Origin: Alcanivorax sp.
GTDB lineage: Bacteria > Pseudomonadota > Gammaproteobacteria > Pseudomonadales > Alcanivoracaceae
Direction: 5' to 3'
DNA length: 64,000 bases
NCBI GenBank assembly: GCA_022565695.1
Contig: JAIUME010000008.1
Coordinates: forward strand, 1-64,000
Shown: positions 19,616 through 30,400 of the stretch, piece by piece
Layout: every line of letters begins with the position of its first letter
Numbering within the stretch: position 1 is the stretch's first letter
The notes under the pieces: generated by a model
Seen by the model: only the letters and a program-made list of their open reading frames with translations
Databases searched by the model: none
What the model was told of the DNA's origin: nothing
Translations under genes and position numbers: made by a program

Positions 19616-20754
19616 AAAAACTTCTCGTCCTCGCCTGCAGCCTGCTGATCATCGCAGGTTGCAGCAGCAATCCGCATGCCATCGAGCCCAACCCGTTGCC
19701 GGAATTTGATTCCGAGTACAAGGTAAAGCGGCTCTGGTCGCGCAATGTGGGCAAAGGTATTGGCAAGGCGTACCTGCATCTTTCCCCCGCAGTGACCCAC
19801 CGTGCCGTGTACGCTGCGGATCTGGAAGGACGGGTCATGGCGTTCAGCCATGAGCGTGGTCGTCGCCAGTGGCGCAGCAATACCGATGATCGCATCAGCG
19901 GTGGTCTCTATGCCGGTTACGGCATGGTGATATACGGCACCCGCGAGGGTGATGCGGTGGCGCTGTCCGAGGACGATGGTAGCGAGCTCTGGCGCGTGCG
20001 CCTGAGCAGCGAAATCCTGGCGGCGCCTGCCGCCAATGCGGATCTGGCCATTTTCAAGACGCTGGATGGCCAGGTCATTGCACTGAATCTCGAGGACGGC
20101 ACAGAACAGTGGCGATTCGACGATCCGGTGCCGATTCTGGTGCTGCGCGGCGCGGCGCGCCCCACGATTGTGGGCAACCGGGTCTATGTGGCCTTTGCCA
20201 GCGGCAAGGTTGCTGCACTGGATATCGCCAATGGCGTGCCGGTGTGGGAGCGTCGCGTGGCAGAGCCGACCGGGCGCTCGGAGCTTGAGCGTCTGGTGGA
20301 CATCACCAACAATCTGATCGTGGAAGGCGGCGGTGTATTTGCGGCGTCTTTCCAGGGCCAGGTGGCCGTGCTGGACGAGGAAAATGGCCGCCCATACTGG
20401 GGCAAGGAACTGTCCAGCTACGGCATGATGGCCTCCCGCCAGGGATCACTGTTTGTCAGTGATGCCACCGGCCATGTCTGGGCCATTGATCAGCGCACGG
20501 GCAATTCCCTCTGGAAGCAGGACCTCCTTTATGGTCGTCAGCTGACGGGTGCTGCGGTGCAGAACAGCCAGGTGGTGGTGGGCGACAAGGAAGGCTATCT
20601 GCACTGGCTGGATGGCGCCACCGGGCACATTACAGCCCGCCGCCGGCACCACCGCAAAGGCTTTGCGGCCGCGCCGGTAGCCCGTGATGATGTTGTTTAT
20701 GTATTTGGCCGACGTGGCCGATTGGCGGCTTACACGATTGAGCCCCGCGACTGA
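19612..20754 (+). CDS. bamB: Outer membrane assembly lipoprotein BamB
   Basis: 380 residues from GTG 19612, which overlaps the yfgM stop (GTGA). The signal ends in a lipobox ([11 protein letters not shown]). The rest is an eight-bladed beta-propeller with repeated quinoprotein-like motifs ([60 protein letters not shown]). BamB is part of the BAM complex that inserts beta-barrel proteins. It is followed by der after 11 bp. Confidence 0.95.
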   Translation: MKKLLVLACSLLIIAGCSSNPHAIEPNPLPEFDSEYKVKRLWSRNVGKGIGKAYLHLSPAVTHRAVYAADLEGRVMAFSHERGRRQWRSNTDDRISGGLYAGYGMVIYGTREGDAVALSEDDGSELWRVRLSSEILAAPAANADLAIFKTLDGQVIALNLEDGTEQWRFDDPVPILVLRGAARPTIVGNRVYVAFASGKVAALDIANGVPVWERRVAEPTGRSELERLVDITNNLIVEGGGVFAASFQGQVAVLDEENGRPYWGKELSSYGMMASRQGSLFVSDATGHVWAIDQRTGNSLWKQDLLYGRQLTGAAVQNSQVVVGDKEGYLHWLDGATGHITARRRHHRKGFAAAPVARDDVVYVFGRRGRLAAYTIEPRD

Positions 20755-20765
20755 GACCTGCTTCG

Positions 20766-22154
20766 ATGAAACCCGTACTGGCACTGGTGGGCCGCCCCAA
20801 TGTGGGCAAGTCCACCCTGTTCAATCGCCTGACCCGCACCCGTGACGCGCTGGTGGCAGATTTTCCCGGCCTCACCCGGGACCGCAAGTACGGCATGGGC
20901 CGTGTTGGCGAACGCCCTTATGTCGTCATTGATACCGGGGGTATCGGTGAGGGACTCGAGGGTGTTGAGGCACCGATGACCGAGCAGGCCAGTGCTGCGT
21001 TGGGGGAAGCCCACGCCGTACTGTTTCTGGTGGACGGCCGTGCCGGCCTGACGGTGGCAGATCAGCAACTGGCCAAGGATATGCGCGCGCTGAACAAGCC
21101 GGTGCACCTGGTCGTGAACAAGACCGACGGCGTTGACGAAGACGCCGCGATGGCAGAATTCTATTCCCTGGGCCTGACCTCGGTGCACGCCATCGCGGCC
21201 GCACCCGGACGCGGTGTGCGCCGCATGATGGACCAGATTCTGGCAGCGTTTCCCGCCTCTGAGGAGCCTGAACCGGCCTCGGAAGAGGACGGCATCCGGG
21301 TCGCCATCCTGGGACGCCCCAATGTGGGGAAATCCACCCTGGTCAATCGCCTGCTCGGAGAAGACCGGGTGGTGGTCTATGACCTGGCGGGCACCACCCG
21401 TGACACCATTTCCATTCCGTTCGAGCGGCAGGGCCGCCGTTATACCCTGATTGATACCGCAGGTATTCGGCGCCGGGGCAAGGTCTTTGAAGCGGTCGAG
21501 AAGTTTTCGGTCGTCAAGGCCATGCAGGCCATCGAGGATGCCCATGTGGTGTTGCTGGTGGTGGACGCCAGTGAGGGGCTGACGGAGCAGGACCTGCATC
21601 TGCTGGGCTACATCATCGAAGCGGGCCGCTCTGTGGTCATGGCGGTGAACAAGTGGGACGGCCTCAAAGCCGACTACCGGGAACAGGTCAAGGTGGAGAT
21701 CAAGCGGCGCCTGCAGTTCGCGCCCTGGATTCGCACCCACACCATTTCTGCGCTGCATGGCACTGGCGTGGGTGATCTGTATCCGTATATCCACCGTGCC
21801 TATGATTCCGCATTCCCGAAGATCAGCACCGGCCATCTGACCCGTATGATGGAAGAGGTGGTGGCCAAGCATCAGCCGCCGATCGTCGGCCGCAATCGTA
21901 TCAAGCTGCGGTATGCGCACATCGGTGGCGGTAATCCGCCGCGCATCATCATCCATGGCAGCAAGGCAGATTCGGTGCCGGCGTCCTACCAGCGTTATCT
22001 GGAGAACCGCTTTCGCGAGCTGCTCAAACTGGAAGGGACGCCGGTGCGGGTGGAGTTCAAGAGCGGGGACAACCCGTTCGAAGGCAAGAAGAACACGCTC
22101 ACCGAGCGCCAGATCCGCCGCAAGAAACGGCTGATGAAGCACGTCAAGAAGTAG
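20766..22154 (+). CDS. der: Ribosome assembly GTPase Der (EngA)
   Basis: 462 residues with two tandem GTPase domains, each with a [10 protein letters not shown]-loop (about residues 8-16 and 184-192), DTGG/DTAG switch motifs, NKTD and NKWD guanine-specificity motifs, and a C-terminal KH-like domain ending in [12 protein letters not shown]. It is required for 50S subunit maturation. It is the last gene of the core block. Confidence 0.97.
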   Translation: MKPVLALVGRPNVGKSTLFNRLTRTRDALVADFPGLTRDRKYGMGRVGERPYVVIDTGGIGEGLEGVEAPMTEQASAALGEAHAVLFLVDGRAGLTVADQQLAKDMRALNKPVHLVVNKTDGVDEDAAMAEFYSLGLTSVHAIAAAPGRGVRRMMDQILAAFPASEEPEPASEEDGIRVAILGRPNVGKSTLVNRLLGEDRVVVYDLAGTTRDTISIPFERQGRRYTLIDTAGIRRRGKVFEAVEKFSVVKAMQAIEDAHVVLLVVDASEGLTEQDLHLLGYIIEAGRSVVMAVNKWDGLKADYREQVKVEIKRRLQFAPWIRTHTISALHGTGVGDLYPYIHRAYDSAFPKISTGHLTRMMEEVVAKHQPPIVGRNRIKLRYAHIGGGNPPRIIIHGSKADSVPASYQRYLENRFRELLKLEGTPVRVEFKSGDNPFEGKKNTLTERQIRRKKRLMKHVKK

Positions 22155-22266
22155 CACCAGCGCCTCTGCCCCGATCTGCGCCCTGCCATAACCTGCACGA
22201 TGCAATGAAGCGCGCAGCCGGGTATTCTGATGGCCGCAAGGTGGTCTGATGGCTACGGGGGGCTTG

Positions 22267-24396
22267 ATGAGATTTCGGGGGATCCTGGCACTGTTGGTGC
22301 TGATAGCGCTGACAGGCAATCTGCATGCGACGGACCTGGTCTGGGTGCCGGAAGGCGCCAGCGATATTCCTGTTGTGCTGACACCCGCCCGGCTGCGCCA
22401 GCCGCAATCTGAAGTGCCCGCCAGTGTGACCGTGATCGATCGCGAGCTGATCGAAGCCAGCGGCGCCCGCGAATTGTATGAGGTCATGCGCCTGGTACCG
22501 GGGATGTCTGCGGTCAAGGCGGATGGCAATGTCCCCACCGTGGCCTATCACGGCACACAAGCCCGTGACTCACGCCGTATGCTGGTGCTGGTGGATGGCC
22601 GCTCGGTCTATCAACCCGCCTTTTCCAGGGTGCTCTGGAACGACATCCCCGTGGCCGTCAGCGATGTGGAACGCATCGAAGTGACTCGTGGCCCCAACGC
22701 CGCCTCCTATGGCGCCAATGCGGTCACCGGCATCATCAACATCATCACCCGCCATCCCCAGGACACCCCCGGCAGCAGCGTTATGGTGCGCGGTGGCAAT
22801 AACGGCGTGAGTGATGCCCGTTTGACCGACGTGCGCCGCTGGGAGCAAGGCGCACTGCGGACCACGGTGGCCCGGCGCGCCGACGACGGTTACGACAAAC
22901 CCTTCCGGGGGCGTGAGATCCGCGATGCCAAGCTTGTTGAAACGCTGGATATGCGACTGTCCCATGATCTGACAGAGCGCGATACGCTGGAGGTGTTTGC
23001 CGGCGGAGCCCTGTCCGAAGTCGAGCGCCTGGAGGAGGGTGCGTTGCTGGACTTCTCCACCGTATATGGGCCTCCGGACGAGGAGGCACGCAGCGGCTTC
23101 GGGCAAGTGCGCTGGCAGCGGCAGTGGTCGCCGGATCATGCCCTGAAAGTCCAGTTTTATGCCCAGCACCTGGATGGCACGCAGCGTGCGGAACTTTGCG
23201 CGCACGACCCTTTGACGGGGGAGATGGGACCCGGCGGCGGACTGCTTTACAGCCGCGAGCTACGCGAACTGTACGAGGCCAACAACCGTGACGTGGATGC
23301 CACACTCGCCGCTGCGGGGTCTGACCCCGCCGTTGTGCAACGTTACATGACGTTGATCAATAGCGGTGCGGGGCCTTTCTGTCATCGTCTCAAACAGGAC
23401 GTTCAGGAACAGCGCCTGGATTTCGAGATCGAGGATACCCTGCGGCTCAACGACCGGGTGAGACTGGTTACCGGCGCCAATGTGCGCCATGACCGCGGTA
23501 AATCCGTTGCCTTGCTCAATGGCAGTGCGCACAACAACAGCTATGCGCTGTTCGGCAATCTGGAGCTGATTCCCTTACGAGCTCTGCACGTTAACCTTGG
23601 CGGCTTCTGGCAGTGGGACCAGATCAACAGTGCCCGTTTCAGCCCTCGTGCTGCCGCGATCTGGCGTCTGGCACCAGGACACGGTGTGCGGCTGGTGTAC
23701 TCGGAAGCGGTGCGCAATATCGACCTGTATGAAGAAAAGGCAGATACCAGGCTGCGCGCCTACAACATGCCCGCCACGTTTCGTGCAGATACCCTCGGCT
23801 TGCTCGGTTGGGATAATCCGGAGTTGTTCGTCACCCAGACTGCTGGCGGGGATCTGAAGCCAGAGCGGGTGCGCTCTCGGGAGATCGGTTATTTCGGTCG
23901 CTTCATGCAGTTCGAGGTGGACTTGCGCGTCTACGAGGAATCACTGCGCGATCTGATCAGTGAGCCGACCAATCCCTTCCGGTTTGATGCGACCAATGAC
24001 AATCAGGTCAGTCATCGCGGGTGGGAGGCGCAGGCCAGCTGGCGCCCGCATCCGCAACATTTGCTGCGCGGCACCTATGCCCGACGCCATACGGAGGCTG
24101 ACATAGATCCGGAAAGGCGCCTCGCCGCACGCCATATCAGCAGTATGCTATGGCGGTACGATTTTCGGGAGGGCTGGATGTTTTCAAGTGCCTACTATCT
24201 GGCCCGCAAGTACAGCAACAACCGGTTCTACGAGCAGGCGACGGCGCAGCTGACGCGTAACGTCCCATTGGCTCGCGGCGAACTGGCGCTGAGTGCGCAA
24301 CTGGAGCACAACGTATCCGGGGACGCCGTGGTATTTCGTCGAAATGATTATCTGGATCGCAGCCGCTACTGGCTCAGCGCGGCGCTGAATTTCTGA
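22267..24396 (+). CDS. TonB-dependent outer membrane receptor
   Basis: From ATG 22267 the protein has a signal peptide (MRFRGILALLVLIALTGNLH) and about 709 residues. A plug domain follows (VPASVTVIDRELIEASGARE, PNAASYGANAVTGIINIITR), then a 22-strand type barrel ending in a typical aromatic-terminal strand (SRYWLSAALNF). The segment DIPVVLTPARLRQ may be the TonB-contact region. The ligand cannot be read. It shares its stop region with a periplasmic binding protein gene and then a sensor kinase, so the receptor may act in sensing as well as uptake. Confidence 0.88.
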   Translation: MRFRGILALLVLIALTGNLHATDLVWVPEGASDIPVVLTPARLRQPQSEVPASVTVIDRELIEASGARELYEVMRLVPGMSAVKADGNVPTVAYHGTQARDSRRMLVLVDGRSVYQPAFSRVLWNDIPVAVSDVERIEVTRGPNAASYGANAVTGIINIITRHPQDTPGSSVMVRGGNNGVSDARLTDVRRWEQGALRTTVARRADDGYDKPFRGREIRDAKLVETLDMRLSHDLTERDTLEVFAGGALSEVERLEEGALLDFSTVYGPPDEEARSGFGQVRWQRQWSPDHALKVQFYAQHLDGTQRAELCAHDPLTGEMGPGGGLLYSRELRELYEANNRDVDATLAAAGSDPAVVQRYMTLINSGAGPFCHRLKQDVQEQRLDFEIEDTLRLNDRVRLVTGANVRHDRGKSVALLNGSAHNNSYALFGNLELIPLRALHVNLGGFWQWDQINSARFSPRAAAIWRLAPGHGVRLVYSEAVRNIDLYEEKADTRLRAYNMPATFRADTLGLLGWDNPELFVTQTAGGDLKPERVRSREIGYFGRFMQFEVDLRVYEESLRDLISEPTNPFRFDATNDNQVSHRGWEAQASWRPHPQHLLRGTYARRHTEADIDPERRLAARHISSMLWRYDFREGWMFSSAYYLARKYSNNRFYEQATAQLTRNVPLARGELALSAQLEHNVSGDAVVFRRNDYLDRSRYWLSAALNF

Positions 24397-24446
24397 TGGC
24401 GATATGCCGGTTTCCACAGGCCGGCCAGGGAGATGACAAGGCCTCT

Positions 24447-25370
24447 ATGCAGCCCATTCATTCTGCACGACACGGAATGTGGCTTACCGCAACAATCGCT
24501 GGCGTGCGCGCGGCGATGTTGGGGGTCGTGTTGTGGACGGCGTTGTGGGTCGGTGTCGCCCAGGCCGACAAGGGCATCGGGCTGGCATTGTCTGGCGCAG
24601 GGGACACATTCCAGGCGCGCTTCGGTGACGCGCTGTCTGCACGCCTCGAAGAAAAGGGCGAACGCCCGCTATGGCGCACGCCTGAGCGCAGCGAGTTGCT
24701 GATTGCCCTGGGCGACGATGCATTTCGTCGCGCACTGTCGTTGCAACGCCCGGTGCTGGGCGTGTTTGTCAGCCGTCAGGTGGCACTGGATGCCTACGCC
24801 TCGGGTTGCGCCTGCAGCGCCTTCTTTCAGGAGGCGGACCCGGTGCGTCAGTTGCGTCTGGCGCGGATTCTTTTCCCGGCGGCGCGGCGCATTGCCCTGG
24901 TCACCAGTCCGCACTCTGCCTGGAATGCCGGGCTGCTGCTGGCACATGCCGAGAGCCAGGACCTGGTGATCGAGCATCATACGGCCGCCAACGCCGCTGA
25001 ACTGGCGCGTTCGCTGCCGCGCTGGCTGGCGCAGGCTGATCTGTTGCTGGCGGTGCACGACCCGGAACTGTACAGCCCGGATACGGCGAGGCTGGTGCTG
25101 CTGACCAGCTATCGCCAGAGCAAGCCGGTCATCGGGCCGGATGAGTTCTTTGTCCAGGCCGGCAGCGTTGCCAGCAGTTATACCTCCGGCGCGGACATGG
25201 TGGATCAGGTGGCTGCTGCGGTGGTGCGTTTTCGCCAACGCGGGCGCTTGCCGCCGCCGGATTTCAGTGATCATGTTTCTGTCCGGCTCAACGAGCATGT
25301 GGCACGTACCTACGAGGTGCCATTGCAGGCTCCGGAAAGCCTGGCACGACAACTGGAGACACAGCAGTGA
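24447..25370 (+). CDS. Periplasmic substrate-binding-like protein (ABC_sub_bind type)
   Basis: From ATG 24447 (AAGG six bases upstream) the protein is 307 residues with a long signal sequence ending near VGVAQADKG. Two alpha/beta lobes resemble the ABC_sub_bind/TrpX family (LLIALGDDAFRRALSLQRPV, ARRIALVTSPHSAWNAGLLL, LLAVHDPELYSPDTARLVLL, and GPDEFFVQAGSVASSYTSGA). No ABC permease or ATPase follows; instead the stop codon overlaps the start of a hybrid kinase. That suggests a sensory binding protein. The starts at 24396 and 24477 are alternatives. Confidence 0.75.
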   Translation: MQPIHSARHGMWLTATIAGVRAAMLGVVLWTALWVGVAQADKGIGLALSGAGDTFQARFGDALSARLEEKGERPLWRTPERSELLIALGDDAFRRALSLQRPVLGVFVSRQVALDAYASGCACSAFFQEADPVRQLRLARILFPAARRIALVTSPHSAWNAGLLLAHAESQDLVIEHHTAANAAELARSLPRWLAQADLLLAVHDPELYSPDTARLVLLTSYRQSKPVIGPDEFFVQAGSVASSYTSGADMVDQVAAAVVRFRQRGRLPPPDFSDHVSVRLNEHVARTYEVPLQAPESLARQLETQQ

Positions 25371-27337
25371 TAGGGCGGCACTCGATCAGGCAGCAGCTGC
25401 GTTGGCTGGGCATTCTCCCGGCGGTGATTCTGTTGCTGCTGCTGTTGGGCTTGCTGACCTGGCAGCGCTTTGGCGATGCCGAGGCAGAACTGTCCGGCAA
25501 GGGGCAGTTCATGGTGCGGCAGCTGGCGATGGCCTCGGAATACGGCGTCCTCTCCGGCAATCATGAGGATCTGCGTCAGCAGGCACAGCTGGCATTGCAG
25601 GATGCCGATGTGCGTTATGTGCTGTTCGTGGATGCCGGGGGTGACACGCTCCTGTATCAGGGCGTGGCGGGCGCCATGGATGCCGATGGTGCTGACGGTG
25701 CCGACGGGTCCAGGTTGCGAGAATTGTTGCGCGAATTCCGCGCCCCGATCGTCCGGCAGCCGCTGACATTACTGTCCCCTGATGATGAGGCGATGGATCC
25801 GGACAGCCTGTCGTTGAGGTCGCGCATGCAGCGCTCGGAGGTCGTCGGTGAGGTGCGACTCGGTTTGTCGGGGGCATCGGTCGCCCGGCGCCAGCGGGAG
25901 ATTCTGCTGGCCAGCCTGGGCCCGGCGCTGGCGGCGGTGTTTGCGGCCCTCTGGATTGCCGGGCGCATGGCGCGCTCCCTGTCAGAGCCGATTACGCGAC
26001 TCTCGCGGCTGGTGCGGGTGATTCGCGGCGGTGGCTACCATGTGCGCGGGGCGACGCCCCTGCGTGGCGAACTGGGCGCCTTGCAGCAGGATATCAACGA
26101 GCTGGCCGCCGCACTGGAGCGTGCCCGCCGCGAGCAGGATGCGGCGATGGACGACCTGCGTGATGCCCGCCATCGCGCCGAGGCAGGCAGCCAGGCGAAA
26201 AGCGAATTCCTGGCCATGATGAGCCATGAATTGCGGACCCCGATGAATGGCGTCCTCGGCATGCTGCAACTTCTGGCGGTCACATCGCTGAGCAAGGAGC
26301 AGCAGGAGTATGCGAGTGCGGCGGTCGAATCCACCAACCATCTGCTGGAAGTGATCAACGATATTCTGGATTTCTCCCGCATAGAATCCGGGAGAATGGA
26401 GCTTGAACAGCTGTTTTTCTCCCCGGAAGACATGCTGCATAACTGCCTGGCAAATTTCCGCTCCCTGGCAGAACAGAAGCAGCTGACGCTGACCCTGGAA
26501 GGTGTCGAGGCGCTGAGTGGCCTGGAGGTGCGTTCGGACCCCACGCGGATGCGTCAGGTGTTAAGCAACCTGGTGGCCAACGCCATCAAGTTCACCGAGC
26601 AGGGCCGTGTGACCGTGCGGGTGGACTGCCAGGCTATCCCGGACAGCAGCCGTACCGAGTTGTCCCTGGCCGTGGAAGATACCGGTATCGGCATCGCCCC
26701 GGACAAGCTGCCCGGGCTGTTCAATGCGTTTTCCCAGGTGGATTCCTCCACCTCCCGGCGTTTCGGCGGTGCCGGGCTGGGCCTGGCGATTTCCCGGCGC
26801 CTGTGCAGCATGCTGGGGGGCCAGCTGACGGTGTCGAGCAAGCCCGGCAAGGGGACCTGCTTTACCGCCGTGTTCATGCTCGACAGCCGCACCGGTGCCC
26901 TGCGCGCAAAGGCGGCGCCCGCAGTACAGCCGCTGGCCCTGAGCGGTCAGGTGTTGCTGGTGGAAGACAATGACGTCAATCGCATGGTGGCCGAGCACAT
27001 GCTCAGCGGTACCGGTGTGCAGGTCGTGACCGCCGAGCACGGCGACGAAGCCCTCACGCTCCTGCAAAGCCGGCATTTCGACTGTGTGCTGATGGATGTG
27101 CAGATGCCGGTGCTGGATGGCCTCGCGGCGACGCGGCGCTGGCGTCAACACGAAGCCGAGTCCGGGCTGCCACGGGTACCGATTATTGCCCTGACCGCCA
27201 ATGCGCTCTCCGGTGAGCGTGAGCGTTGTCTGGCGGCGGGCATGGACGATTATCTGGCCAAGCCGTTCCAGCGCCAGGCGCTGCTCAGTCTGGTGGCACG
27301 GTATTTGGGCAAGGACCGCGCTGATCCGGGCGTGTGA
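25367..27337 (+). CDS. Hybrid sensor histidine kinase with receiver domain
   Basis: 656 residues from GTG 25367 overlapping the previous stop (GTGA). Order: membrane segment 13-33; periplasmic sensor about 34-175, short and without a recognised fold; membrane segment about 178-198; HAMP and coiled linker to 270; HisKA with phospho-His 287 in MMSHELRTPMNGVLGML; HATPase with DTGIGIAPDKL and FGGAGLGLAISRRL; C-terminal receiver with LLVEDNDVNRMVAEHML and phospho-Asp 577 in VLMDVQMPVLDG. There is no HPt domain and no separate response regulator nearby, so phosphotransfer partners must be elsewhere. Confidence 0.9.
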   Translation: MIGRHSIRQQLRWLGILPAVILLLLLLGLLTWQRFGDAEAELSGKGQFMVRQLAMASEYGVLSGNHEDLRQQAQLALQDADVRYVLFVDAGGDTLLYQGVAGAMDADGADGADGSRLRELLREFRAPIVRQPLTLLSPDDEAMDPDSLSLRSRMQRSEVVGEVRLGLSGASVARRQREILLASLGPALAAVFAALWIAGRMARSLSEPITRLSRLVRVIRGGGYHVRGATPLRGELGALQQDINELAAALERARREQDAAMDDLRDARHRAEAGSQAKSEFLAMMSHELRTPMNGVLGMLQLLAVTSLSKEQQEYASAAVESTNHLLEVINDILDFSRIESGRMELEQLFFSPEDMLHNCLANFRSLAEQKQLTLTLEGVEALSGLEVRSDPTRMRQVLSNLVANAIKFTEQGRVTVRVDCQAIPDSSRTELSLAVEDTGIGIAPDKLPGLFNAFSQVDSSTSRRFGGAGLGLAISRRLCSMLGGQLTVSSKPGKGTCFTAVFMLDSRTGALRAKAAPAVQPLALSGQVLLVEDNDVNRMVAEHMLSGTGVQVVTAEHGDEALTLLQSRHFDCVLMDVQMPVLDGLAATRRWRQHEAESGLPRVPIIALTANALSGERERCLAAGMDDYLAKPFQRQALLSLVARYLGKDRADPGV

Positions 27338-27342
27338 GCGGC

Positions 27343-28749
27343 TCAGGTGTTGCCGGGTGATGTCTCGGTTGGCGTGTCAGGCAGCACTTCAGACAGGATG
27401 TCGCCATCTGCGAGACGCGTCCGCAGTTGCGTGCCGGGTACGACATCCCGGACGGAACGTAACGCCTGCCCCCCGGCAAGTAGGTCGCCGGCGAAGGTGA
27501 TGCTGTAGCCCCGGGCCAGGGTGGCCAGCGGGCTGGCGGTATGCAGGCGCTGCCCCAGCTGCCCCAGGGTGCGCTGGGTATCCTGCAGCGCACGGGGAGC
27601 GGGCAACCGCAGCCGCCGCGCCAGGGAATCCAGTTGCTGCCGGTGGCGCTGTACCAGCGCCGCCGGATTCTGGGCCCGCAGCCGCTGGCCCAGTTGGTGC
27701 TGGCGCTGGTGCTGCATGGCCAGCTGGTGTTTTAACTGACGCCGCAGGCGCGCATCCAGCTCATCGAGCTGCTGGGCATACTGCTCCAGTTGCTGATTCG
27801 GGTGCCGGATACGGCGTGACAGCGCGGTGACCCGCTCGGCGGCCAGCGCGAGATGCTGGCGCATCTGCCGCACCAGCCGGCGTTGCAGGGTGCGCAGCAA
27901 CTCGCCGGAGAGGCTCAGATCCGGGCCCACCAGCTCCGCAGCGGCAGATGGCGTCGGTGCCCGCAGGTCGGCAGTGAAGTCGGTCAGCCCGGTGTCGATC
28001 TCGTGGCCCACGGCGGACACCACAGGAATGGCGCTGGCCGCCACATCCCGGGCCAGTTGTTCATCGTTAAAGGCCCACAGATCCTCCAGCGAGCCGCCAC
28101 CCCGGGCCAGAATCAACACATCGCAGTCCTCGCGGGCATTGGCCAGCGCCAGGGCGGCGCGCAGCTGCCCTGGCGCGTCCCGGCCCTGTACCGCGGCAGG
28201 GTAGATCAGCACCGGTATCTGCGGGCAGCGACGTTGCAGCACCTGCAGGATGTCTCGCACCGCCGCGCCGCTGGGCGAGGTGATGATGCCGATCTGGCGG
28301 GGCATGGCGGGCAGCGGGCGTTTGCGCGCCGGATCAAACAGCCCCTCGGCGCGCAGCTTCTCCTTGAGCATCTCGAACTGCTGGCGCAGGCGGCCTTCGC
28401 CGGCCTCCTCCATATGCTCGATGATCAGCTGGAAGTTGCCGCGCGGCACGTACAGGCTGATACGCGCCCGCACCAGCACCTGCAGGCCATTGCGCGGCTG
28501 GAAGCGCAGCATCTGGTTACGGTTGCGGAACATGGCCGCATTGACCTGGGCGCGGTCATCCTTGAGGCTGAAATACAGGTGGCCAGAGCCGGGGCGGGAC
28601 AGATTGGACAGTTCGCCCTCCAGCCAGACCAGCGGAAAGCTGCCCTCCAGCAGCCCCTGGGCCTCCAGATTCAGCCGGCTGACGCTGTATACATGGCGTT
28701 CACCGCCGGGGATGGGTGTCGTCGGGGGAGAATTGATCATGGAGGGCAT
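27343..28749 (-). CDS. xseA: Exodeoxyribonuclease VII large subunit
   Basis: 468 residues. An OB-fold N-terminus ([40 protein letters not shown]) precedes the catalytic domain ([60 protein letters not shown]) and a long Gln/Arg-rich coiled coil. It degrades single-stranded DNA with XseB, whose gene is not in the window. ATG 28740 is an alternative start nine bases inside. It is divergent from guaB. Confidence 0.95.
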   Translation of the reverse strand: MPSMINSPPTTPIPGGERHVYSVSRLNLEAQGLLEGSFPLVWLEGELSNLSRPGSGHLYFSLKDDRAQVNAAMFRNRNQMLRFQPRNGLQVLVRARISLYVPRGNFQLIIEHMEEAGEGRLRQQFEMLKEKLRAEGLFDPARKRPLPAMPRQIGIITSPSGAAVRDILQVLQRRCPQIPVLIYPAAVQGRDAPGQLRAALALANAREDCDVLILARGGGSLEDLWAFNDEQLARDVAASAIPVVSAVGHEIDTGLTDFTADLRAPTPSAAAELVGPDLSLSGELLRTLQRRLVRQMRQHLALAAERVTALSRRIRHPNQQLEQYAQQLDELDARLRRQLKHQLAMQHQRQHQLGQRLRAQNPAALVQRHRQQLDSLARRLRLPAPRALQDTQRTLGQLGQRLHTASPLATLARGYSITFAGDLLAGGQALRSVRDVVPGTQLRTRLADGDILSEVLPDTPTETSPGNT

Positions 28750-28759
28750 ACTACTGACA

Positions 28760-28788
28760 TTTACCCGACACGCGCCAGCGCCTATAAT
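28760..28788 (+). promoter_or_regulatory. guaB promoter
   Basis: -35 TTTACC (28760-28765) and a perfect -10 TATAAT (28783-28788) with 17 bp spacing, 40 bp before the guaB start. It overlaps the leader of divergent xseA. Confidence 0.65.
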
Positions 28789-28827
28789 TGCCCGCTTAAT
28801 TTTCGTTCATCACCTACGGTGCCTTTT

Positions 28828-30297
28828 ATGCTCAGAATTGTGCAAGAAGCACTGACATTCGACGACGTTCTTCTGGTACCCGCCTACTCCGAAGTCCTGC
28901 CCAAGGATGTCTGTATCAAGACGCGTCTGACCCGTGACATCAGCCTGAACACCCCGCTGGTGTCGGCGGCCATGGACACGGTGACCGAGCATCGCCTGGC
29001 CATCGGTATGGCGCAGGAAGGCGGGATCGGTATTCTGCACAAGAGCATGGACGCGGAAGATCAGGCTCGCCACGTGCGCATGGTCAAGAAGTACGAGAGT
29101 GGCGTGGTGAAGGACCCGATTACTGTCGGCCCGGATACCACCGCGGCAGAGCTTCTGCGGATTACCCAGGCGCACAATATTTCCGGTGTCCCGGTGGTGG
29201 ATGGCGACAACGTGGTCGGCATTGTCACCAGCCGGGATACGCGCTTTGTCACCGAGTACAACCAGCCGGTGTCGGCGGTGATGACAACCAAGGATCGTCT
29301 GGTGACCGTGCAGGAAGGCGCCGGCGCTGAAGAAGTGCAGGCACTGCTGCATCGCCATCGCATCGAAAAAGTGATCGTGGTGAACGAAAGCGGCGCGCTG
29401 CGTGGTCTGATCACGGTGAAAGATATCGAGAAAGCCACCAATTACCCGAATGCGTGCAAGGACTCCCAGGGGCGCTTGCGTGTGGGCGCCGCCGTGGGCA
29501 CCGGTGCCGATACCGAGCACCGTGTGCGGGCACTGGTTGAAGCCGGCGTGGATGTGATCGTGGTGGACACCGCCCACGGCCATTCCCAGGGCGTACTGGA
29601 CCGCGTGGCCTGGATCAAGAAAACCTTCCCGGATATTCAGGTCATCGGCGGCAATATCGCCACAGCTGACGCCGCGCGGGCGCTGGCCGAGGCGGGCGCT
29701 GATGCAGTGAAAGTCGGTATTGGTCCCGGTTCCATCTGCACCACGCGTATCGTTGCAGGTATCGGTGTGCCGCAGATCACAGCAATTTCCGAAGTGGCTG
29801 ACGCACTGCTGAAATACGACATCCCGTTGATCGCAGACGGCGGTGTCCGGTTCTCCGGTGATGTGTCCAAAGCCATCGCTGCGGGCGCCAGCTGCATCAT
29901 GATTGGCTCCCTGCTGGCGGGTACCGAAGAGGCACCGGGCGAGGTCGAGCTTTTCCAGGGCGGGTATTACAAGGCCTACCGCGGCATGGGTTCACTGGGC
30001 GCCATGGCCGGCAAGACCGGTTCCAGCGACCGGTATTTCCAGGACGCTGCGGCCGGCGTGGAAAAACTGGTGCCGGAAGGCATTGAAGGTCGCGTCCCGT
30101 ACAAGGGCCCGATGACCAATATCGTGCATCAGCTGATTGGCGGCCTGCGTGCCTCCATGGGCTACACCGGCTGCCGCGACATCAACGAAATGCGCACCAA
30201 GCCGTATTTTGTGAAGGTCACCAGTGCCGGCATGAAAGAGTCTCACGTGCACGACGTTACCATCACCAAGGAAGCACCCAATTACCCAGTGGGGTAA
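28828..30297 (+). CDS. guaB: IMP dehydrogenase
   Basis: 489 residues from ATG 28828 ([20 protein letters not shown]). The catalytic Cys is in [20 protein letters not shown]. Two CBS domains are inserted at about residues 95-205 ([22 protein letters not shown]). It oxidises IMP to XMP, the first step of GMP synthesis. The open frame extends far upstream across xseA antisense, but that part is not coding. It is followed by guaA. Confidence 0.97.
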   Translation: MLRIVQEALTFDDVLLVPAYSEVLPKDVCIKTRLTRDISLNTPLVSAAMDTVTEHRLAIGMAQEGGIGILHKSMDAEDQARHVRMVKKYESGVVKDPITVGPDTTAAELLRITQAHNISGVPVVDGDNVVGIVTSRDTRFVTEYNQPVSAVMTTKDRLVTVQEGAGAEEVQALLHRHRIEKVIVVNESGALRGLITVKDIEKATNYPNACKDSQGRLRVGAAVGTGADTEHRVRALVEAGVDVIVVDTAHGHSQGVLDRVAWIKKTFPDIQVIGGNIATADAARALAEAGADAVKVGIGPGSICTTRIVAGIGVPQITAISEVADALLKYDIPLIADGGVRFSGDVSKAIAAGASCIMIGSLLAGTEEAPGEVELFQGGYYKAYRGMGSLGAMAGKTGSSDRYFQDAAAGVEKLVPEGIEGRVPYKGPMTNIVHQLIGGLRASMGYTGCRDINEMRTKPYFVKVTSAGMKESHVHDVTITKEAPNYPVG

Positions 30298-30321
30298 TCG
30301 TTTGGCACGATCACGATCAAC

Positions 30322-30350
30322 GGCCGGCAATCTTGCCGGCCTTTGTGTTT
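30322..30350 (+). terminator. Rho-independent terminator after guaB
   Basis: GGCCGGCA (30322-30329), loop ATCT, TGCCGGCC (30334-30341), followed by TTTGTGTTT. It lies 25 bp after guaB and before guaA, so it may be attenuating rather than absolute. Confidence 0.75.
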
Positions 30351-30400
30351 GATACCGAATCATTCATACCGGGCGACACCAGCCCCGAGCGGACAACGCC

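Noticed and set aside
20730-22538. 602-residue open frame on the minus strand
   Set aside because: Antisense to der, a strongly conserved gene; composition typical of a shadow frame.
27853-28827. Long open frame extending GuaB upstream by 325 residues
   Set aside because: It is antisense to xseA and has Gln/Ala-rich nonsense composition; the promoter and normal GuaB start lie at 28760-28828.
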